Shown: positions 36,411 to 46,957 of the stretch, piece by piece
Layout of the letters: the number at the start of each line of letters is the position of its first letter
How positions within the stretch are numbered: position 1 is the first letter of the stretch
NCBI GenBank assembly: GCA_036362985.1
Contig: JAYGXS010000008.1
Location: 7,220,840-7,284,839, forward strand
DNA: 64,000 bases
Reading direction: 5' to 3'
Source of the DNA: Ligula intestinalis
Lineage: Eukaryota; Platyhelminthes; Cestoda; Diphyllobothriidea; Diphyllobothriidae
Made by a program: the position numbers and the translations under genes
The notes under the pieces: model-generated
What the model saw: the letters and a program-made list of their open reading frames with translations, nothing else
The model's database searches: none
Told to the model about the DNA's origin: nothing

Positions 36411-38892
36411 AGTGCGCATGCGTTTGGGTGGCCAATATGAGGATAAAAACTGCATGATGTGTTCATATCTCATACTTATCTGTGCGTGTATAACACAATT
36501 CTACGGTTATATCTAACGAAAGGTTCTCGACAGACCCCGAAACGACGGACAAATAAACTTCCTGCTCTAGCGATCATTTTTACTTTTCCTGATTTTAGCG
36601 TTTGTGTTGGTCCATCGGGTCCGCCCTGCGGCTCGTTTATGAATCACAAACGGTTGAGGAACATGCTTTTATAATATATGAATCAGCTAGGACGAAACGG
36701 TCAATTTTGATTCTGCGTACTAGTTTACTGGGTTAAGGTGGAGACGCGGATACGAGTAATTCTTAAGAACCCGGAAAAATGTGCTAACTGGTCAAGGGCG
36801 GGCACCGAACTGAGTTAATAATTTGATAATCATGAGAATGATCGGCAAAAACTGAAAATTACTTTGTTTAACTGAATATAAATGTTTTCTATTTATCACC
36901 GTTTAATGACTGTTTAGAAAAATAACATAAAAAACTTTCGTATGGCTGTCAAAACGTGAGCCCTTCGCAAATCCAGTCGACATTTTTATGCTCAGAGTTT
37001 AGTTTGTCGGAGTTTTTAGGAGAATTCGTAACAGGTATGTGAACCTCAAAACAATTTTTCCTGCATAACTGAGTAGAATACACTCAAGCCAAAGTCAATT
37101 TATCCTATCTCAAGATTATTGCATAATTTATCAAGAAAAAGTTGTACCACGGTCGTACCACGTGCATTGGCCTTGCCGGATAGGCAAAGTCACCGATTCA
37201 CGGACGTACCTTTGGAACGTAAGCAAGTCGTATTCACGACAATTTTACGGTTAAGTGAAATTTGGCGAAATCCTCAAAAACCCTGCGGATTACTTGTTAA
37301 TTATTTCAAGCAATTTTATAATTATTAGTACTTTTAACTTTGAAGATGGTGAAAAATTTTGGTTGATTAAAATGTTGCTGTTTTGAAGGAAAATTAACAT
37401 ACAAAGAAAAGCATTAATCAATTCATTCTAAAAAAACTGGGCTTTTGTTATCGAACCCTTTCTTGTTATGTTAACTACTGTAGCTTTGAAAGATGCACTT
37501 TCCCCTCCAAAAGTCCGCTCTTCTGGAAATATCAAGAATCATATGATAAGCAAAAAATATTTGCGGTTCTTTTCGCTTTTGTACTCGTAGATAAATATAA
37601 ATGTTAACTCAAATCTCAAACATTTTAGGGCTTCGTTTGGTATTTTTATAGCAAACGATGGAGGTGTCTTGGCAAGAGGCTGTTTGTTTTTAAAAAAATA
37701 TTTTGAATGGCCTAACTACAAAGTGGGGATTTTTTATTTTAGAGCATGCCTTAAAAACTATAATTGGGTTAAATTCACTCCTGGAGACGCACACAGAGCC
37801 CTTTGCACCACTATGGATAAACTGCGTCAGTAGGACAAAATGAATTCAATCGAAAAATCACACCTCGCAAAAACTCTCGCTCATAAAAGCACCGCAAAAA
37901 GATTCTCCCTTAGCTGGTGAGGGGAACTCTGTGGAAACGTCTATCCTCGAGTTTACTGCGCAATCATTTTCACTAACTTCACCTTACTGCACCGTTGACT
38001 CCTAACTGATACGCACTTATAATTGGTTTCATTCTTTTTTTTATTTGCCGCTATTATTCTCCTTTGTCCTATCTCGTAGTTAGCGCGCAGTAATATGTTA
38101 TCAATTTATTATTTCTCTGGACGTGTTTTGAAATGATTAGATTTCTTTACCGTCTGCGTACAATACAGCATTGTGAGTACAGCAATCATTTAATACATAT
38201 AGTGATAACGTTTTAAAACCTAAAACAATACACCTGTAAGTCGTGCATAATGCCAAAGTTTGCAGACGATGGATGCTTACTCGCAAACCAACGTTAACGC
38301 ATGTACGAAAACTTTGAATTAATAATGAACAACCCTGCGGTAAATGTATAACTTCAAAGAAACGTAAAAAGTGCTAATTGTTTGGTAAGAGACATAAACT
38401 GTTCTTAATAATGTAAACGTTCCTTAGGCGTAAAAAAGGGCTTATATAGCCAATACATTTTAAACTATTCGTAAGGCTAATGGGCAATCTTTACACTTTC
38501 TTTATATCAAAATAACCCTTTTTAGTCAAACTATGCTGCTCTGTACTTTTATCTTCCCTTCTTTAATTACACTTTCAGGCTTTCACTGTAACCTGAATTG
38601 CCTTGCTGTGATACTTACCTGTTCCCTCGCTATGCACCCACATTTAAGACTTATGTTTCTCATCCTATTTACCTATTAAGCTTCAATCTTCTAATTAGAC
38701 AGTTTATTTACTATATTAATAGGCAATGACCGTTTGTAGATGAATTAGAGGTCACGACATTTTATGACGTCAATAAATTCTGCTCAACTCGTGAACTTCG
38801 CCTTGTCAAATTTTTTCCGGGAAAACAAAATTTTAATAATTCTAAAATATTATCATTCATCATAATTTCGATCACAACCGACAAAGCAGGGA
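36411..38892. other. AT-rich stretch, no gene seen
   Basis: About 2.5 kb with no supported gene or repeat. Confidence 0.45.
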
Positions 38893-39040
38893 GCCCGTGA
38901 ACTAGAAGCAGTGTCTTGAAAAAAATGACCGAAGGTCTCGGGTTCAAATCTCGAGGGTGCCAGCCCTCGAGATAGGTTATGACTGGCTGATGACGGCTAA
39001 TAAGCCGAAAATGGCCATTCCGGTCTCCATTTGCTTTGTC
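38893..39040 (+). mobile_element. tRNA-derived SINE, copy 5
   Basis: B box GGTCTCGGGTTCAAATCTCG at about 38934, then GGTTATGACTGGCTGATGAC and GGCTAATAAGCCGAAAATGG, ending TTGCTTTGTC. The B box is close to the eukaryotic consensus GGTTCGANTCC. The A-box region is damaged. Confidence 0.7.
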
Positions 39041-39899
39041 CGATCCACTTTTAATATCAACTTAGTCGCTATGTGACGTTCTTGAGGGGTTGCGTTGCGA
39101 GCTCCTTGGTGAAGCGGAACTTAATTGTTCCTTGACTAAATCGGTGAAAGACCTACATTCATTCAATATTATCATTATTTGATTACAATTTCTTGCAGAT
39201 TTAACTTTAAATTCTGCCAATTTTTGAGCGTTTTCAGTATTGTCAAGCTTTTTCCTTCTGAAAGGGATTTGTTCTTCACTTTTCTGATTTATTTTGAGGT
39301 TTTGTCCTAGCGTAATGTATATTTGTGAAGTGCTTGATTCTTTCGACATCAGACTTCTCCCGATTTGGCCAAAATTAATGTCTATTACCGTCAGTGAACT
39401 AAACTTAAAATGTAGTTTTCCTTACTGAACGGTTTGTCAGAATAAAATCCACTCATTGGATTTAAAGTACGTGACCAAATATATGCTCAACTATAAACAC
39501 AAATGTCTTTATGACCTTTGCACGAATTATCTGACATACTGTGTCTGTGTGCACCAGCTTGACAAATATCCCTTACTTTTTTCATTTCTGCATGAATTGT
39601 CTAGTTCTGTAGTTAATTAATGTATGTAGATAACTATTCAATGAAGTGTAAGTGTTTTGTTAGCAGAATAAGGTAAGAACTTACAGTAACAATTCTAGAA
39701 ATTAGTACATTCAATTACACATATCTAAACTGCGCGATTACTCCCCGCTCACCAGTAGTTCTGGAACCTGACTGCATGAAAGGGGGTCGCGTGGGCGTGG
39801 CGTACTCTGTGTGGGAGTAAACTCCTTTTTTGAGGAAAAAGTACGTTTGATGATCAAATTTTCTGTTTTTTCCTCATGAGCAAACTGCAAACTACAAAG
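39041..39899. other. No gene seen
   Basis: Nothing supported. A 95-codon minus frame at 39062-39349 is rich in polar residues and lacks a recognisable domain. Confidence 0.4.
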
Positions 39900-40640
39900 T
39901 CAAACTTCTCCATGATTTTTACTTGCAGCACTTGCTTTACTGTTATTAAAAAACATTTTTCCCATGTATACATTTGAAGTAGGCCAAAACAGCAGACTTA
40001 ATTTGTGCAAATAAATTTTGAAAGAACTTATCAACTGCGTCCTCTCTGTGCATGAATAACGAACAATTAGAGAACACAGCATTTTGAATCTGAAAATAGG
40101 CATCCCGAGAAATATAATTTGATAGAAAATATTTTTTGGTAAACAGGAACAAACTTTATTGTAAATTTTCGACACTGGCACGCCAGGTCCTATTCGGACG
40201 CGAGAAAACTGTGTGAAGAGCATTCCGCATTTTTAAACGTGTCAAAAAATCGATAATGCTGCGTTACCAATGGTCAATAGCAGGTTCAAATTAATGTGCG
40301 TTGAATCCAACTCAACGTGCCTGTTGATGCACGAGTCATCGGAGTTGCTGGCTTCTAAAATCTCGCAGCCTTTTTGTGTGGGCAAGAGCCAAACATGTAC
40401 ACTAATCTTAAAAAAGTTTGGAAAAAGGGCCAACCACCAAAACATGCAACTGACCACGGACGACCTTGCATTATCGATTTTTTTGACACGTTTAAATATG
40501 CGGAGTGCTCTTCACATCATTCTCTCACGTCCAAAGACGATTTGGTCTGCCAGTGTCGAGAATTTACCATAACGTTTGTTCCTGTTTCCCTAAGAATTTC
40601 TTCTTTCAACCAGCATTTTGAATTTTCACAAAATCGATAA
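39900..40640 (-). mobile_element. PLE-C fragment with inverted ends
   Basis: Inverted arms at about 40133-40262 and 40468-40595 (TTTAAACGTGTCAAAAAATC against GATTTTTTTGACACGTTTAA; AGGAACAAACTTTATTGTAA against TTACCATAACGTTTGTTCCT). Between them the minus strand encodes a C-terminal remnant: LLPTQKGCEILEASNSDDSC, then INRHVELDST. This is the EAWxSxxSxINRHVDL motif with W changed to S. The left flank (39960-40090) resembles 62700-62830, a terminal-repeat segment also near a PLE. Confidence 0.7.
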
Positions 40641-41399
40641 TAGCAAGGTCATGTTAACCTAGCAACTGGTCAATAAGTTTGTTAACTGTAGACTTGGGAC
40701 GAAAATTAATTGAACACATAACACATCAAAAGCAGCCGTAATAACACTGTCACAATTATTGTCTGAACCTAATGTTTACATGCACTTCGTCAAGTAACTG
40801 CAACATTTGTTACCATAACAGACTGTGCCAAACAAAAAATCGTACACAAGCAGAAATCGAGAAAAGTCAGACAGCGCGGTGTAAGAAGCTGTAACTTTTT
40901 CCCACAAGCTGCGACAATTATAAATAGTACTCTGATTATTCAACTAAAACATATTCACAGAAAAATATTTAAGAAAATAAGAAGAAATTCGATGGTGGCC
41001 TTTATTCCTATGGCTGCTATAGATTACATTGGTTACGGAGTATGTTTACCACTAATCTCTTACGCGTTTATTCAACGAGAGAGGTGGAGAGAAGGTGTTC
41101 AACTGATCCTCGTATATTACTATTATTTGATTGGCTGCCGTACAACTGAGTGTTGTCATTTTCATATCGGTCCTCAGGACATGGTCTTTTTTGTTATTTA
41201 CAGCACATATAAGACGGGACTGCGAGAGAAACTTCCACAATAACCGATCGAGTATTGACCCAGAATTGCTTCTACGCTTATAAAAAAGCAACTTGTAAAT
41301 GTCTTAAGGCCTAACGCGTCTCAAATTTTTTTGTTTTAGAGTGCTACATTTGATTAAGTATGTGCAAGGTTATGGTGTTCTGTTCAGTTACAGCATGCC
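40641..41399. other. No gene seen
   Basis: AT-rich with no supported feature. Confidence 0.4.
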
Positions 41400-41800
41400 T
41401 AACACGGAGACTGGATGAGGACACGGTGGGCATCATAAGGAATGTGCACACATAAAAAATGCCGAAGGTGGGAGAGGGTAGGTGTGGTTGTCTGCCTTGG
41501 TACAGACGCCCTTTCCGTCATAAAGCTGCACGTTTTACACTTCCGGTTTTGTACACCCCGCCTTAATACCGGACTCAGGTAAACGGAGGAGAAGCGAGTG
41601 CGGTACAAGCCTGCTGCCACTCTTAAGTCGTCAACACACAGGCTACCGTTCCCGCCTCGACCCTGTGCTAGGGCGTAGTGGGACATGGTGATGAGAAGAA
41701 GACGAATTGATCGCTGGGACAATAATTTTATTCGCCTGAGATTTTGACATCTGTTGCGGATTCATCATCAGAGACATTATCAGAAAACGGTAGCAGAAAA
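41400..41800 (-). mobile_element. PLE-A terminal-repeat relic
   Basis: A GC-richer block ending in GATGAGAAGAAGACGAATTG and CGCTGGGACAATAATTTTAT, the usual PLE-A terminal-repeat end. On the minus strand CTGATGATGAATCCGCAACA keeps the catalytic CUGAUGA (41765-41771) and stem II start, but the GAAA segment is now CAAAATCTC, so the ribozyme is dead. No coding part follows. Confidence 0.5.
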
Positions 41801-42078
41801 AGGAACGCGTTACATGGTGATCCTTTCCTTATCGGCTTTTGCGCTGCTTAACTCTGAAGTGGGTTCAGCTGACTCAGGTGTATTTCAGACGATTTAATTA
41901 CAGAAATGTTGTCTAGAATAACATGAAAATTTAAGTTAAGTTCCCTCGTCAAAACTTCGCCACATAGTTCTGTTTCATGCATCCCTACTAAAGACAATGC
42001 TATGTCGCAAGACACATCGGATTTCAGTCTCAGTTGAGTGGCAATCATCAATTCCAAACTAAAATATTCCAGTTTCAT

Positions 42079-42350
42079 TGGTGAACGTTCACTTGGCTAC
42101 TAATGGGACTCATCTGTCCCACTCTGCGCCGTGCCTCGTCAGAGGCCCTGACAGGAGTAACAGCTGATAGTATTATTGTCAGTAAAGACAACGGAGGTGA
42201 CTGGAATGGCCATTTCTGGCTTATTAGCCGTCCTCAACCAGTCACACCCAGTCGCAAGTGGTGCACAACTCAACCCTCGAACTCGCGACTTTTGATCAAA
42301 GTCTAGCACCTTTAGCATAGAGTTAAAACCTCATTGTCTTGCCGGTTTAG
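42079..42350 (-). mobile_element. tRNA-derived SINE, copy 6
   Basis: On the minus strand the head carries AAGACAATGAGG, a damaged A box and AAGTCGCGAGTTCGAGGG (B box), then ATGGCCATTTCTGGC in complement and a tail with CTGTCAGGGCCTCTGACGAG. Together with copy 7 it forms an inverted pair separated by about 45 bp. Confidence 0.75.
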
Positions 42351-42394
42351 GTAAGGGGATATTTACACTTTCTGCAGGCAATACTATCTCCCCA

Positions 42395-42690
42395 TAATCT
42401 CAGCTGTTACGGCTGTCAGAGCCTCCTGCGAGGCGTAAGGCAGAGCCGGAGAGATAAATCCCGTTAGCGGTTTAGTGAGCGTTACTCAACGAGTGTCAAT
42501 ATTTCCTGATGTAAGCCAGCAAGACAACGAGCTCCTTGTTCAATGCATTGGGCGTTTGAGTCTGATAAAGAAGGTCGCGAGTTCGAGGTACGCGTGAGAC
42601 ACCACTTGGATCTGGGTATGACTGGCTGAAGACGGCTACAAAGGCAGAAATGGACGTTCCAGTCTCTCTTTGTTTACTGGAAGTTCTATC
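42395..42690 (+). mobile_element. tRNA-derived SINE, copy 7, after a tail fragment
   Basis: 42395-42465 is a tail-only piece (CAGCTGTTACGGCTGTCAGA). A new head starts at about 42515: GCAAGACAACGAGCTCCTTG, then GGTCGCGAGTTCGAGG (B box), ACACCACTTGGATCTGGGTA and TGACTGGCTGAAGACGG, ending AGTCTCTCTTTG. This is the clearest statement of the family consensus in the window. Confidence 0.75.
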
Positions 42691-43446
42691 TGCATATCCC
42701 GGTCTTTTTAAAAGCAATTAACGTCTGATTTCTTTCCGTGCATATGTGCGTTCACACTATCTGTGCTCGGATCGTATGCGGTTTCTAGACAAGGCATGAG
42801 AATAAGGATGCCCCGAAAAGGTATTAATTCCGGCGCTACGCATAGCTGTAGAAGGGTGTAATATCTTAAACACTAAACCTTGGTTAATTTTAAACCAAAA
42901 CCCTGAAAAGTAACCCTAAATCGAACTGTAAACCTACCTCTACACGTAACCGAACATTCACTGTAATTTGGCAAAAGCTACTGTCCTGTTTTGAAAGGCC
43001 ACATAGGACATCCTTTTCAGCTACGGTAGGTACTTAACGCGATGAATACCCTAAATGCTGTTTTTTTGTTGTCTCATTGAAACAATAGAACCAACTAGGT
43101 TCGTCAGAGAAGGCACCATGATTTTTTGGCTTCCAGGAAAGGCACTTATCAATCCGAAATCAGCGGTATAAATCCTGACATCAACTAATCGTCCCCCTTT
43201 TGTTGGCGAACGCTCGAACTTTTTACATACAAGAGTACTGCTACGAGGCATTGCTCTTTTGGGTGGCTTGGGCGACGATAATTGTTCCTAATGGAGCACT
43301 TATTCATTGCTCTCCAACCCCCCCCCCGGCTAAGTAATGTCCCTTCTGTTATTGTGCGCTCTTTGAATGTACCGCCATCACCCAGCCAGCTAGCAGGCCC
43401 GGGACATACTTTTTGAACAGAATGCAAGAGAGGAAAGATTGACTTT
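42691..43446. other. No gene seen
   Basis: No supported gene. 42865-42960 has irregular CCTAAA-type words. An (AG)n microsatellite lies at about 43468-43482. Confidence 0.4.
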
Positions 43447-44720
43447 TTAGCCTACCGAAAATACACACAGAGAGAGAGAGACAGAAAATGAATTGCGTGT
43501 GAATTCGTGCACAAGATTTGACGTGGCGTGCAATGGCAAGCCACCTTTTGCCCGTTTTACTGCAATGCTTTTAGTGGAACTTACGAAGACAAGTTTTGAT
43601 ACGTTGGTGGTCCTTCCTATAGTACAGCGTAACCGTCGCTTGATTGTATTGCAAATGTCGTCACGCGTAAAGGGTAAGGATGTAATGACGGGCTTTTTCG
43701 AAACTGACCGTTTCATCACCTTTGGCCATAGAGAATTTTTATACTTATGAATAAAGCATGTCGGATAGCCACAGTTGAGTAGGACTGACTTGATGCGCGA
43801 TAGCTCTTCAGGCAGGGTCTCACCAGAACAAATGTTCCTTGCTCGTTGAAAGAGGGTATGTATTGAGAGCTAGTTGCTGCCTCAACACCAGAAGGATCCC
43901 CAAATAACACGTCTGACAAGACTGGTTGAACTCGAACAACTTTACTGCTCAAAAATCTGTACAGTGACGCAGCGTACGGTAGCCAGCCATGCAGGCGCAA
44001 AAGTGCGGATGGGACAAGTTTATGTTGTACAATGAATAATCAATCGGCTGGCGCTAATCAAATGAGGCAGGATTATCGATTAGCTACAAGCGTAAATACG
44101 TTGAGTTGAAATCAAGCGTGAGAAAGGGATTATCGATTAGCTAAAAGCGTAAAAGCGGTGAGGTGACATCAATCGTGCAAAAGGGCAATATTGAGCAACG
44201 AGCGAAGCTCAGCGTAGGTGCTCTGGGCGACGAATTCCCATATATGTACCAAAACTCATGAAGTGTAGGTACAGCCTTTTCCAGGTATTTTGTGGAAAAC
44301 CGAGCGCCCTATGGGTCCATCCTCCTCTCTGAACATGACGACATCTAGGAAGGAGAGCTTGTCATGCTGCTCTGCTTCCATCGCGAATTTAAGTTTAGGA
44401 TGACGAGCATTCACAAATTTGAGGAGGTTATCAGTGTCTTCCTTGGAATCAACAATTGTCTAGATAGCTTCTACATAATTTTGTCTTATTAAGTCTTGAT
44501 GACGCTTTTTCTTCTAGATGACCCATAAAAACATCTGCGAATGAGGGCTCTAGTGGAATGCCCATTGCTTCTCCATCCATTTGTCTGTAAAGTTGTCCAT
44601 TAAATAGAAATTAAACATTTTTGGTATGGAGTACCAGTAATTGGTGCAGTATTTCAGGTGAAAAACGAGCTTCTCAGGCAAATAAAGTTCTTGTTCTAAT
44701 GGTCGAATCTTCTACTTCTG
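43447..44720 (-). pseudogene. PLE-D RT and connection region, decayed
   Basis: Minus strand, several frames. RQMDGEAMGIPLEPSFADVF is RT motif B at about 44530-44590. DLIRQNYVEA then TIVDSKEDTDNLLKFVNARH shows motif C changed from YVDD to YVEA. Next are KLKFAMEAEQHDKLSFLDVV and a damaged connection, then LFQRARNICSGETLPEELSR (43750-43860) and KPVITSLPFTRDDICNTIKR with KLVFVSSTKSIAVKRAKGG leading toward the nuclease, which is cut off at 43447. The 43870-44210 part includes a non-PLE insertion with a 57-bp tandem repeat. Non-functional. Confidence 0.78.
44070..44183. repeat. 57-bp tandem duplication
   Basis: Two adjacent 57-bp units (44070-44126 and 44127-44183), both beginning GGATTATCGATTAGCTA, with about ten differences. 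They lie inside the disrupted part of the PLE-D relic. Confidence 0.8.
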
Positions 44721-45059
44721 AACAATGGATAGGGATGGGGTTAGGCTAGAGCTCACAGTCCATTCAGTTACGTCCACCCATAAGCACCCCTGTTCCTACC
44801 GATCTCATGTGACACGCCGATCTATCTTTTGTTATCTAAGTGCGGTCGCATATTGCACCCTTGCCACAAATGTACGCATTTGTGTGCATCGCTGGTCAGT
44901 AACAGTGTTCACCAATATTACCATTGTCGGCAAAGCCTCCTTGTTTCACGTCAGTCTTGTGCCCTGGAGGACAAAATTAAGCTTACTCTTACTCATCCTC
45001 TGCGGAGTGAACGCTCCTAGCGGTACTTAAAAAAGGGATTTTTTCTACCGCCTAATCAA
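44721..45059. other. No gene seen
   Basis: Two overlapping plus-strand frames (44725-45030) lack any motif and adjoin PLE relics on both sides. Confidence 0.35.
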
Positions 45060-45730
45060 GTAAGCAGCGTTTGAAGTGTATCTCCCCACAACGGTGTAGG
45101 CTTTTGTGTTGAAAATGAGGAAAACTAAAAATAGCTGCTTGACAGTGAAAAGAGTAACATTTTACATCATTGAACAAAAAATATAAATATATATTTGGAT
45201 AGAAAATATTCTTTGAGAAACGTGAATAAACTGTACTGAAAATTTTCGATGCTGGCACACCAGGTCATCGTCGGACGTAGGGAAATGTGTAAATAGCAGA
45301 GCGCATTTTTAAGCATGCCAAAAAATCGACAGCGATTTGTCATACTTAGTCGATAGCAGATTTTGGTAGTAGGCGCTTTTTCCAGGCCTCTTTGAGATTG
45401 ATGTACGTTGAATCCAAATCAACGTGCCTACTGATACATGATTCGTTAGAGTTAATGGCCTCTGAAAATTCGTGGCCTTTCCTCTATGGGCAGGAACCTA
45501 CTATGCGGGTTTGGTCTAATGCAAACTTGTGCCTAGTTTCAAGCGAGTTCGGACAGGTGGTCGCGCCTCTTTATTGCTAATTGGTGTTTATGTATACGCG
45601 TAGAAGCGGACCTTCCTATTTTTCCATAATAAATTTCTTCGCAGGTGCCGCAATGTGCGCCAGCGTCCACCATTTACAATAAAGTTCGTTCCCGTTTCTC
45701 AAATAATCTTTTCAATCATATTATATATCT
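45060..45730 (-). pseudogene. PLE-C GIY-YIG and C-terminus with inverted ends
   Basis: The minus strand reads GAHCGTCEEIYYGKIGRSAS, then TRIHKHQLAIKRRDHLS, a GIY-YIG core in which YVGQTGR has become YYGKIGR. A shifted frame follows with ALDQTRIVGSCP, a stop, and KGHEFSEAINSNESCISRHV with DLDSTYI (compare the 40-kb copy). The outer 45190-45270 and about 45655-45725 segments are inverted copies (GATAGAAAATATTCTTTGAG against CTCAAATAATCTTTTCAATC). Same layout as at 40 kb. Confidence 0.7.
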
Positions 45731-45795
45731 CGGAATACCTTTTTTCAAATTCATAAAAATATTTTGCGTAAACTCCCATTGAAAAATTCAGAAGA

Positions 45796-45845
45796 CAAAT
45801 TGGCGAACATATGTTTGTTTTCAATAAATTCTCTTCAGGCCTTTA
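45796..45845 (-). ncRNA. Type I hammerhead ribozyme, PLE-B copy 3
   Basis: Minus strand. Helix I is GGC/GCC plus UAAA/UUUG with an AA bulge. The core is CUGAAGA (N7 = A, allowed) and GAAA; stem III is AACA/UGUU. It sits just outside the inverted repeat at 45868-46957, on the 3' side of that PLE-B remnant, in the same relation as at 25 kb. Confidence 0.7.
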
Positions 45846-46085
45846 CATTTATATTGTAATTGTAATTTCAGTTGTTTTCCATTACGCCTGTGCATTCCAA
45901 CCAAAAGTCGGACACGGACTTGGGACGAATAACACAGAAGTAAAGTGTACTTTCATGTACATTGCTTACTTTCAATAAATATTCGTTTGCCAATACAAGA
46001 GAACATACGAGTCCCAGGAAGTAATTCAGAAGCAGAAGCTGCAACCACTGGGACAAGACCGTTTCTGCTACCATCTTCTGCGGAT

Positions 46086-46127
46086 GTTTCTGATGAAAAA
46101 TCCGCGAAGGATGTCGAAACGTCAGGC
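46086..46127 (+). ncRNA. Small hammerhead motif, palindromic stem III (left arm)
   Basis: CTGATGA at 46090-46096, a four-pair stem II (AUCC/GGAU, loop GCGAA) and GAAACGTC at 46116-46123. Helix I is GUUU/AGGC (two G-U pairs). Stem III is the loopless self-complementary ACGU, so a monomer cannot close it and two molecules would have to pair. PLE-associated hammerheads that cleave as dimers are known; activity of this copy is inferred. Confidence 0.6.
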
Positions 46128-46222
46128 GAATCCAATCTGCTTCTCAAATATATATTTATATGATAATGAAATAAATAAACTATGCTGGATGGTGGACAGA
46201 TGTAGTGTTATTGTTGTCACGG

Positions 46223-46589
46223 TCAGTGAGTTGGGGGGAGGGGGGTGGAGGCGAGTTGGGGAAGTTGCGGTCAGAATGCCAATCTCTAGACGGCCCGGCG
46301 TCCAAGACAACTGATAAGGTGTGCGTGGTTGGATTTGGGACTTGTTCGTCTCTGCGGGGGCCCATTTCCGAGGCCAGTGGTCCGCCGTGGCCAGTTGTGT
46401 TGCCTAGATTCGCCCATGGCAACTGGGGTGCCGCGACGAAATCCTTTTGGGCGCACAGCACCGGTCGGCGTAGCCTGATGGCGGCCGCCTCTACCGTCGC
46501 CAACAGACGCTGTCCGATGAATTTTAAATAGTTTGAAGGCACCTTGTTAATCACTCGGAAGGCCTCTTTGGCATCCACGCCCCACACAA
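46223..46589 (-). pseudogene. PLE-B nuclease C-terminus
   Basis: Minus-strand frame: VDAKEAFRVINKVPSNYLKF, then GQRLLATVEAAAIRLRRPVL with CAQKDFVAAPQLPW, then a tail rich in proline encoded by the G-rich tract (PNSPPPPSPQL). It is closely related to the 25-kb copy (AEEAFRVINKMPSSYSKLLG). It begins after the GIY-YIG core, so only the glutamate-bearing helix and the tail remain. Both sides are inverted-repeat arms. Confidence 0.8.
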
Positions 46590-46709
46590 CCGACCATGAC
46601 AACAATTACACTACATCTGTCCACCATCCAGCATAGTTTATTTATTTCATCATCATATAAATATATATTTGAGAAGCAGACGGGATTGCTGGAGACAATA
46701 CCTATATTC

Positions 46710-46751
46710 GTCTGACGTTTCGACATCCTTCGCGGATTTTTCATCAGAAAT
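46710..46751 (-). ncRNA. Small hammerhead motif, palindromic stem III (right arm)
   Basis: Minus-strand partner of 46086-46127: CTGATGA (complement of 46741-46747), stem II AUCC/GGAU and GAAACGTC (complement of 46714-46721). Helix I is weaker (UUU/AGA with one G-U pair). The pair faces itself within one hairpin. Confidence 0.6.
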
Positions 46752-46957
46752 ATCAGCAGAAGACGGTAGCAGAAATGGTCTTGTCCAAGTGGTTGCAGCT
46801 TCTGCTTCTAAATTACTTCCTGGGACTCGCGTGTTCTCTTGTATCGGCAAATGAATATTTATTGAAAGTAAACAATGTACATGGAAGTACACTTTTCTTC
46901 TGTGTTATTCGTCTCAGGACCGTGTCCGATTTTTGTTGGAATGCACAGGCATAATGA

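Larger units (their letters stand above)
45868..46957. repeat. PLE-B fragment between 0.35-kb inverted ends
   Basis: Arms at about 45868-46226 and 46590-46957 are reverse complements at roughly 93-98 percent over the stretches I aligned by eye. In about 70 bases around 46141-46210 I found one mismatch. The left arm lacks about 20 bases present in the right. Each arm contains a small PLE-A-style hammerhead pointing inward. The centre is PLE-B coding sequence, so a PLE-A-type terminal repeat seems to have been inserted in or joined to a PLE-B 3' end before inversion. Confidence 0.8.

Noticed and set aside
41052..41291. Paired frames on both strands at 40992-41291
   Set aside because: They mirror each other in AT-rich DNA, with no motif, no bias and no homologous copy in the window.
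42865..42960. Interstitial telomeric repeat (also 11320-11420)
   Set aside because: The CCTAAA-like words are irregular in sequence and spacing; no run of TTAGGG/CCCTAA units exists.
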